Shown here: positions 47,605 to 53,854 of the stretch, in pieces
How positions within the stretch are numbered: position 1 is the stretch's first letter
How the letters are laid out: every line of letters starts with the position of its first letter
Origin: Kalaharituber pfeilii
Taxonomy: Eukaryota > Ascomycota > Pezizomycetes > Pezizales > Pezizaceae
Reading direction: 5' to 3'
DNA: 53,854 nt
NCBI GenBank assembly: GCA_015179045.1
Contig: WHUZ01000171.1
Coordinates: forward strand, 1 to 53,854
Translations under genes and position numbers: made by a program
Notes under the pieces: generated by a model
Databases searched by the model: none
What the model was told of the DNA's origin: nothing
What the model saw: only the letters and a program-made list of their open reading frames with translations

Positions 47605-50514
47605 ATGGCAGGCACCCTGGTTTTGCGACCCTTTGCACACCTTGCTCTAGACATAGAAAATTGTTCTGCCCATAGTTCGTTTTTAGCTGACAGACCGCCT
47701 CTGAGTCCTATTTCCAATGAGAAACTATTCAAAATACCACCGACAAGCGACTCACAGCAAGATTTACAGTTGCTGTGGCCATCAGGAGCTATTCGGTCAA
47801 TACCACTCTCCAGGCGCTCTTCGCCCGCCTCTGTATCCAGCTGCACTACATCATCACGGGCCTTTCTATCACTCGCGGCGTCTACCCGGAGCATATTTGG
47901 GCAAAACAATAATATTATTACCTCGGAAACTGAGATTGCTTTTGAATCCCAAAACGTCGAGTCAGAAGGGCCAGCCTCATGGACTGGGGTGTCCACACTC
48001 AATTCAGCATTCGCCGATGGTTTGTCAACCTCAGACAATCTCGTACCAGAGGATGAACTGCAACTTTCTGATCACATTAGAGAGGAAAGGTCCGGTTTTC
48101 TCAATGATTCGATAGGCTGTATGTCAACGCAGAATACCCCCTTGATTACGTATAATGAAAAGACTCCAACTCCACTAGAATGCTATGCTGAGCAGCGGAA
48201 TTCGCAACTCTCATTTGCTTCTGGTACCCTCCGGTACTCTAAAAGAAGCACAGTGACTATCAGATCAAAGAGTCCAAGTACGCTTGATGAAGCAACTATA
48301 AGCAGGATGAGGAAAAGGCGGGATCTTATTGAGGAATTGCTGCAATCAGAAGAGATATACATCTCGGAGCTGAAAACACTCCTGAATGTAACTCACCTCA
48401 TAAAAAAATCATCAAAGTATTGAGCTGACTTCTGAAGGTATATTTCGGGTCTGACAACGATGACATATATCCGTTTACCGCGAAGAAAGCAATGTTCATT
48501 CGCACAATTGGAGGGGTTTTGGATCTTCATGAACGATTATACCAGTCTATGCAACATGCAATTCCACTGTCAGTAGAAGCAAGACAGGCATCCTGGGGTA
48601 TGGAGGCTCGCATTTCCAGCCTGCCTTCCCCGTTCAATACTGGGAATCCTGCTGCTGCTGCTCTCGTTGCAAATGCTTTTGCTGACACGGTCAGGAGACC
48701 TTTTTCCCTGAGTTTGAAACCTTACTGACATTCAGTAGATGAAGGACTTACTTGCCTATGAGGACTTCATCTCACAGTATGATGCAATGCTGAAGGAAGG
48801 TGTAGTGTTCAAATTACATACGCATCGGCGTTCATGGGAGAGAAACTGTGAATTTCTTGTCAATTCTTTTCTCTCAAAATCACAGCCGGAGTCGACAAAG
48901 CGGGCTCTGACCTTTGAAGACTTGCTGATGAAGGTTTGACATGATGAGTCTTGCTGAAAACTGTTTCACTAATACTTTTCTACAGCCTATTCAAAGGATC
49001 TGCAAATATCCATTATTTTTCACGGAGCTTTTACGAGTCACCCCCGTGATCGACTGCCCAGAATCAAACGCCATACTGGACAGAATCAACACTCGCGTGA
49101 AAGAGATAATTTATCAGCTTGATATGGCTAAGGATAATTCCCCAAAGCTGAGGGAACGCTTGGAAAGAAACTGGCTTTTACAGAAAAGACTATGTTTCAA
49201 GGACAAAGTGGGTGCATTAAACAGAACTAGATTTTCGTGCTTTGCTCTAATTGGGCTATTCTCTAGCTTGGTCCACTACCACCACAACTAGGACAAGTAG
49301 TTTTATGTGGAACACTATTTGCCGTATGGAAGGACTCAAAATCGGTGCAAGGGGAGTATCTTGCTTGCCTACTATATAAGTCGTATCTGCTCCTCGCTAC
49401 AGTATCCAAGTCAGATTTATCTTTGAATGTTATTCTGGTGATATCTTTGATGAACGCTCGAATCGAAGATGCATCTCAAGGAAGTGGTACGTCTCATACC
49501 ATTGCTGATGAAAATAACTGACTAAAGATCACAGGTATACAATGCCAGAATGCCCCTTTTACATGGATTGTGGCTTTTGAACACGATTTTCGAATGTACG
49601 AAATCATTCTTTGTGCATGGACTGCCCGAGAGGAAGAAGTTTGGCGCAGGAGTGTTGGAGACAGGATTGCTTTGGAAAATAGAGATTGGATCTTTGATGG
49701 AAGCCCAACGCAGAGAACTCTATTTTTTCGTCCAATTGCTTGCAATATAGAACCCTCGGGGAGCACCGGTGGATATCAGCGCTCGTTAAGGCGTCATTGG
49801 TCATTCCATGGCTCTGTCACTCCTGCTCTGAAGACGGAGCCAATAGTGGTCAATATTCATCATACGTGGGCTCCTTCTGAACCAGCATTACAGCAGCCTC
49901 GAACAAGACCAACACAAGGCCTTAGTCGAAGTTCATCTGTAGTGAACATAAGCAATGTTTTCAGTCTGTCTCCAAAACGTTCAACCCGGTCACGTGTTGA
50001 AAATGCACTTGCAGATGTATGGTCAAAGGATCAGCTACCAGCTGGCGCATCAAATTGGTTACTTGGCTCGAGAAAATTCTCAATGGGAAGTATTCCCAGC
50101 ATGGCAAGCATCACTTCAACATTTGGGAGGAAGTCAAGCCAAGTAATCTGTGAGGGACAATCTCCGCCGCGAAGCAGTGAGAGTGAAACTGCTAGATCAG
50201 ATGTCAAGACAAAGACAGAGAAGCGTCGAAGCAATTCCCTGGGACCTTTGGAGCGTGTCAAAGGAGAGAAGCATGAGCCGAGCTCACCAAAGGAAAGCCC
50301 AAAGGAGCCAAAGACCCCAACATCCCCCGTTTGGCAAGGTTGGGGTTCATTCAAAGGAAAAGAACCTACTGCGACATCGAGGTCGCCTGTACTTTTGGGA
50401 GACAAAGGGACATGCAAGAAGAAGAGGTGGAGCAGCCCTGCAAACGTTATGCGCCTTTTCGAGTGTGATATTATGTTTGGAAGCGTTGCTGGTGATAAAA
50501 AGGCTGAATTTTAG
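47605..50514 (+). CDS. Rho guanine nucleotide exchange factor (DH and PH-like)
   Basis: Six exons (47605-48387, 48438-48689, 48739-48933, 48986-49207, 49267-49486, 49535-50514) join in frame to 883 residues. The first ~225 residues are Ser/Thr-rich. The DH domain starts at RRDLIEELLQSEEIYISELKTL and continues through YFGSDNDDIYPF, the helix DLLAYEDFISQYDAML and the diagnostic segment FEDLLMKPIQRICKYPLFFTELL. A PH-like part follows, with GQVVLCGTLFAVW, ACLLYKSYLLLATV and PFTWIVAFEHDFRMYEIILCAW, the last being its C-terminal helix region. A long Ser/Pro-rich tail completes it. It should activate a Rho-family GTPase (Cdc42/Rho class) in polarity or cell wall control; which one cannot be told. 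Start 47605 is the first ATG. Confidence 0.9.
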
Positions 50515-51147
50515 AGTGCATAGATGTGACCTACGAGGTGAGAGTGGGCAATTGCTGCATTTGGGGGGCACAAGATTAGTTTTGGGGTTATTGTTTGGTT
50601 CTTTCCAATCTATATCACGTCTTTTTTTTTTTTTGCATTTTTCACTGATTGTGGTTTACTACCACGGAATAGGAGGTCACCTTGTACGTAGTTCGAGACT
50701 TTCGTGCAGTACGATCTATCATTGTTGGACCTCTGTAGTATAATCTAGTAATAGTAATAGCTAATACATCTATCCTAGTGCGGTATCAGCAATACCAATT
50801 GGCTACAGCATCTCACAATTGTAGAGCACAGATCAATTCAGGGATCTGGGCAGTGCGTGGCCCAGTTAGGTGAAGGCTGCTTGAGTTCAAGCATATATTA
50901 CAAAGTTTACGATTTTCCGGAAACGAGGCCGTGTGTTGAAGGCCTGCAGTACCTAACCTGCCTTGGCCTTGCTCCTTGGTTTCCATCATGCTCAGTGACG
51001 TTCCAAGGATAGATGTAAGATATAGGAAAGCAGGGCGGTCGACAAGGGTGAGATTGGGCCTCCGCTTTGGTCCCGATGCCAAGGCACACAAGGCTGCTTG
51101 AAACTTCCCGTTGGCGGCCTAAACGGGTAGTGTACCACAAGGAGAGA

Positions 51148-51155
51148 TGACGTCA
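51148..51155. promoter_or_regulatory. TGACGTCA (CRE/ATF-type) site
   Basis: A perfect 8-bp palindrome, 265 bp upstream of the RTC3-like ATG. Fungal bZIP factors of the Atf1/ATF-CREB class bind this sequence in stress-responsive promoters. Function here is inferred from the motif and the position only. Confidence 0.45.
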
Positions 51156-51336
51156 CAGCGGAGATATATGTAGTGGTACGGTCGCGATATATTCTTCTCC
51201 TCATCGACAACTGCGGACACTAACAGTTCCCAAGCAACGTGAGCAGCATTTCGTGCCTGAGAGTGAGTTAACATAGGAAAACATCCGGAACACTACACCG
51301 ATCACCACAATCTCGACAAGTAGCACCTTATCCACC

Positions 51337-51360
51337 CATCAGCTCATCAGCTCATCAGCT
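51337..51360 (+). repeat. Three tandem CATCAGCT units
   Basis: Three exact 8-mers end 59 bp before the ATG at 51420, so they probably lie in the 5' leader or core promoter. Confidence 0.8.
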
Positions 51361-51419
51361 CACAAAACCAATAATCGACAGCAGTGAACAAAAAGACCAC
51401 ATAATCCCTCTAAATAAAA

Positions 51420-51951
51420 ATGAGACGCACCGAGCAATCCACTCGTGTGCACTACAAAGGGTCCAGCGAGGACTTTGTCATCTTTGCCGAGTCTCCCGAA
51501 CAGGTGAAAAAGTGGAGGAACGACAAGACTTTGCCATTGGCCGAGGTCTTGAATGGGTTCCATATCTTTACGACGTGAGTTTTGTACAATTTCTACTTCC
51601 TCTCCCCTCCTATCCAATTAGCAAGCATTGTCCCAATTATAATCCTGTAAAGAGTGTGACAGCAAGGGGGTAGGTGGTGCTAATGCAGAATGTAGACGCC
51701 ATCATGGCTCCCAAGGCATGCTCGACAAGGCCTCAAACAGCGCGCTAGAAAACGAGTTTGGGACAAAAAACCAGGACGATGTTGTGAAAAGGATTCTGGA
51801 AAGCGGAGAAGTGAAGGAGCAGAAGGCAAGAGAGCGAGAGGGGAACACGGTATGTAGTTGTATTATCTTTCTTTTAAGATGACATGGAGAAAGTAACTGA
51901 TTACCGTGAGTTTAGAACCTGTCGAATGGGACTTTAGGTTGTTTCACGTGA
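51420..51951 (+). CDS. RTC3-like protein (SBDS N-terminal domain fold)
   Basis: Three exons (51420-51574, 51696-51849, 51916-51951) join in frame to 114 residues, the size of yeast Rtc3. Motifs are VHYKGSSEDFVIFAES, WRNDKTLPLAEVLNGFHIFTT, then HGSQGMLDKASNSALENEFG and DDVVKRILESGEV. This is the single SBDS-like domain of fungal Rtc3/YHR087W, a small RNA-related, stress-responsive protein. It is not full-length SBDS/Sdo1, which is about 250 residues. Exon 3 is only 36 nt (NLSNGTLGCFT end). The start is the first ATG, just after an AAATAAAA leader. A CRE-type site lies upstream. Confidence 0.9.
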
Positions 51952-53854
51952 AGTCTACTTGAACTATTGATGATTTGATTTGATTTATTGGTTAAGTGGG
52001 ATGTGATGTGAGAGGATTGATTTACCTGGATGGATGGATGGATGGATGGGAAAAGCGGGATCATGTAGACGTTGAGTTTTTTTTTTTTCCACGGCTCAAA
52101 GGGAGTGTGGTTCTACTTGCTTATGGTTTATCTTGACAGCCTTTTTTTTTTTCTTTTCTTTTTTTTTTTTTTCTTTCCCGTAAACAAACACTGTGTGTGT
52201 GTGTGTGTGTGTGAGAGAATTGAAGGATATATGAAAGCGGGAAAATCCAAAGGGTGTGTCAATTGGGGAGAACGAATGTGTTGCGAGAGAAGATTTGAGA
52301 GTTATGCAAACATACGAATGAATACGTTCATGGTTTGAAAATTGCAAGCGGCTACTCTACTCTTTATCCACATCATCGTCAAAAAGTTAAGCTTATTTTG
52401 CCCTTCAAAAAGTAATAACATGTTGAAATACCCCATGTTCAGGTTTTTCGTTTCCGTCTGTCAAATCCCACGAGGATGTAAACGACTCGACTGTCAGGGT
52501 AAACTCTACAAGATCGTGGATTGTGCTTTTAATGAATGTATACACCTTCCTCCCTTGTTTAATTCCTATTAAAGAAACCTTAGAAACCTGGCCAAAAAAA
52601 GAGTTTTAAAAAAAAAGGGGTTAGATCTAGGTTGGAGAAATATGTGTACTAAATCTATTCAAATTGTTGGAGTCGAAGATGGAGAAAAAAGGGGAGGAGA
52701 AGAGAGAGATCCTAATAGCTCAACTTCGACCCACTCCCCATCTCCCCCTCTTCTTCTCCCCCTCCCCCGATGACGATTATAGTTTCGATATTCCAATAAT
52801 ATATTCAAATATAAAAGGGCCCACAGAAAGTCGAAACATATATATACCACCCCTCACACATTCATACATTACACCCCAAGGTTTTTTACTTACAACACAC
52901 GACAAACAACAACCTTAATAGGAAAAAAACAACAAACAGCCCCGGACGAAGCTTTGGGGGAGAGTAAACAAAAAAAAAAAAAAAAAAAAAAAAACAGCTA
53001 TAGAATATCAAAAGAGGGAGGGGAAGTCAACAGAAGGAAAAAAAATAAAAAAACGAAAAAATGGGGTCTGAGACATACAAGGCAAAAGAAACAACAAGAA
53101 ATAAAAAAAAGGAAAGATAGAAATCTCACTGCATGAAGAGACGAAATGCTATGTTTATAAATTAAATCTTTTTTATCCGCTAAAGATGAGAGCCCTTTGC
53201 ACCGTAGGTAGCAAGTAACTACTTATGGAAAATGTATATATATAAAAGGCAGTGATAACAAATACTTAACACCGAATGATACAAAGAAAAAAAAAAAGAA
53301 GTGGTAAAAGGTAATAAATAATAGTAATAAGCAAGGAAAAAAAAAAAAGAAAGAAAAACAGGGGACTGGAATAAGAAGAGACCAGACCACATAAAGAAAA
53401 GAAAGCAAATTAGGCCCAGACCCAGCGAGTTACCAGAAGTAAAAAAGAAAAAGGGAGAGACAAGAAAAAAAAAGAAATCCCCGGTAAGCAATAATAATCC
53501 CAACCCGACCGGAACCAATACCCAAGTAAAAACTTATATTATCCAAAGGACGAAAGTAGAAGTAAAAGGTAAGGGAAAGTTGTGAACGAAGAAATTTATA
53601 AAGTAAAAAGAAGGTCAAGGGTGGATATAAATAACAAAGAAAAGATCTGTGTTGAAAAAATAAAATAAAAATAAAGTATGGAGAATTTTCTAACAGAAAG
53701 GAAAGGAATTGAAAAAAAAAATGAAAATCCCAAATGGTATCACAGACCCCCCACCTTTTAACAAAAGAAGATTTCCAAATCTCCGCTCTGAAATATTCCC
53801 CTATAGCTATCAAACTTTAAAAACTTTCAAACTTCCAAATCCCAGGGAAAAAAA
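51952..53854. other. A/T- and A-rich terminal region
   Basis: Simple sequence dominates: (GGAT)n at 52028-52049, (GT)n at 52192-52214, 25 A at 52970-52994, and long purine-rich stretches from 52960 on. No protein family is recognised. It likely begins with the RTC3-like 3' UTR; the rest may lead into a neighbouring gene's untranslated region. Confidence 0.5.

Larger units (their letters stand above)
50515..51419. other. Intergenic region upstream of the RTC3-like gene
   Basis: No coding content is recognised. It carries a TGACGTCA palindrome at 51148-51155 and three tandem CATCAGCT octamers at 51337-51360, just before the start codon. Confidence 0.5.

Noticed and set aside
52953..53136. Lys-rich small open frame near the right end
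   Set aside because: It results from an A-rich simple tract.

Overview
This is eukaryotic nuclear DNA from a filamentous ascomycete (Pezizomycotina). The genes have many short introns (mostly about 50-75 nt, GT..AG, with CTAAC-like branch sites). The predicted proteins belong to fungal families: RPB1 with a heptad C-terminal domain, SWR1, a TMA23-like G-patch protein, NAS2, an RTC3/SBDS-like protein, and a fungal Munc13-like protein. Long mononucleotide tracts are unusually common: many A/T runs of 19-33 nt and one run of 53 G. The genus cannot be fixed from sequence alone; an early-diverging Pezizomycotina lineage is a guess.

Layout. (1) 0.6-5.0 kb, plus: a seven-exon MUN/C2-domain (Unc13-type) exocytosis factor. 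(2) 6.2-7.3 kb minus and 7.7-8.6 kb plus: a divergent pair, a TMA23-like nucleolar G-patch protein and the proteasome assembly chaperone Nas2 (PSMD9). (3) 9.2-10.3 kb, plus: a Maf-type nucleotide pyrophosphatase whose start codon is unclear. (4) 11.9-17.3 kb, minus: SWR1, the H2A.Z-depositing ATPase, in four exons. (5) 21.1-26.7 kb, minus: RPB1 in six exons, the last only 22 nt. (6) 28.7-30.9 kb, plus: an intronless 742-residue membrane/coiled-coil protein I cannot name, about 550 bp downstream of the G53 tract. (7) 31.6-33.3 kb, minus: a protein with two degenerate dsRNA-binding-like segments. (8) 34.0-35.7 kb, minus: a conserved multi-exon fungal protein of unknown function. (9) 37.0-38.8 kb, minus: a three-RRM NAM8/CSX1/TIA-1-type protein. 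(10) About 39-46 kb: a gene-poor stretch with simple repeats, a decayed transposon-like repeat cluster and hairpins. (11) 46.1-47.0 kb, plus: a conserved fungal protein of unknown function. (12) 47.6-50.5 kb, plus: a Rho-type guanine nucleotide exchange factor (DH, then a PH-like segment). (13) 51.4-52.0 kb, plus: an RTC3-like SBDS-domain protein with a TGACGTCA site upstream. The last ~1.9 kb is A/T-rich with no gene that I see.

Most of these are independent housekeeping genes: transcription (RPB1, SWR1), RNA binding (NAM8-like, dsRBD-like), ribosome and proteasome biogenesis (TMA23, NAS2, RTC3), and membrane traffic or polarity (MUN protein, RhoGEF). I see no secondary-metabolite, CRISPR or viral system. 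The most interesting signals are at splice sites. The NAM8-like gene has a weak final 5' splice site followed directly by a U-rich tract, the kind of element this protein family binds, which suggests self-regulation. RPB1 has a terminal micro-exon whose skipping or retention changes the extreme C-terminus.
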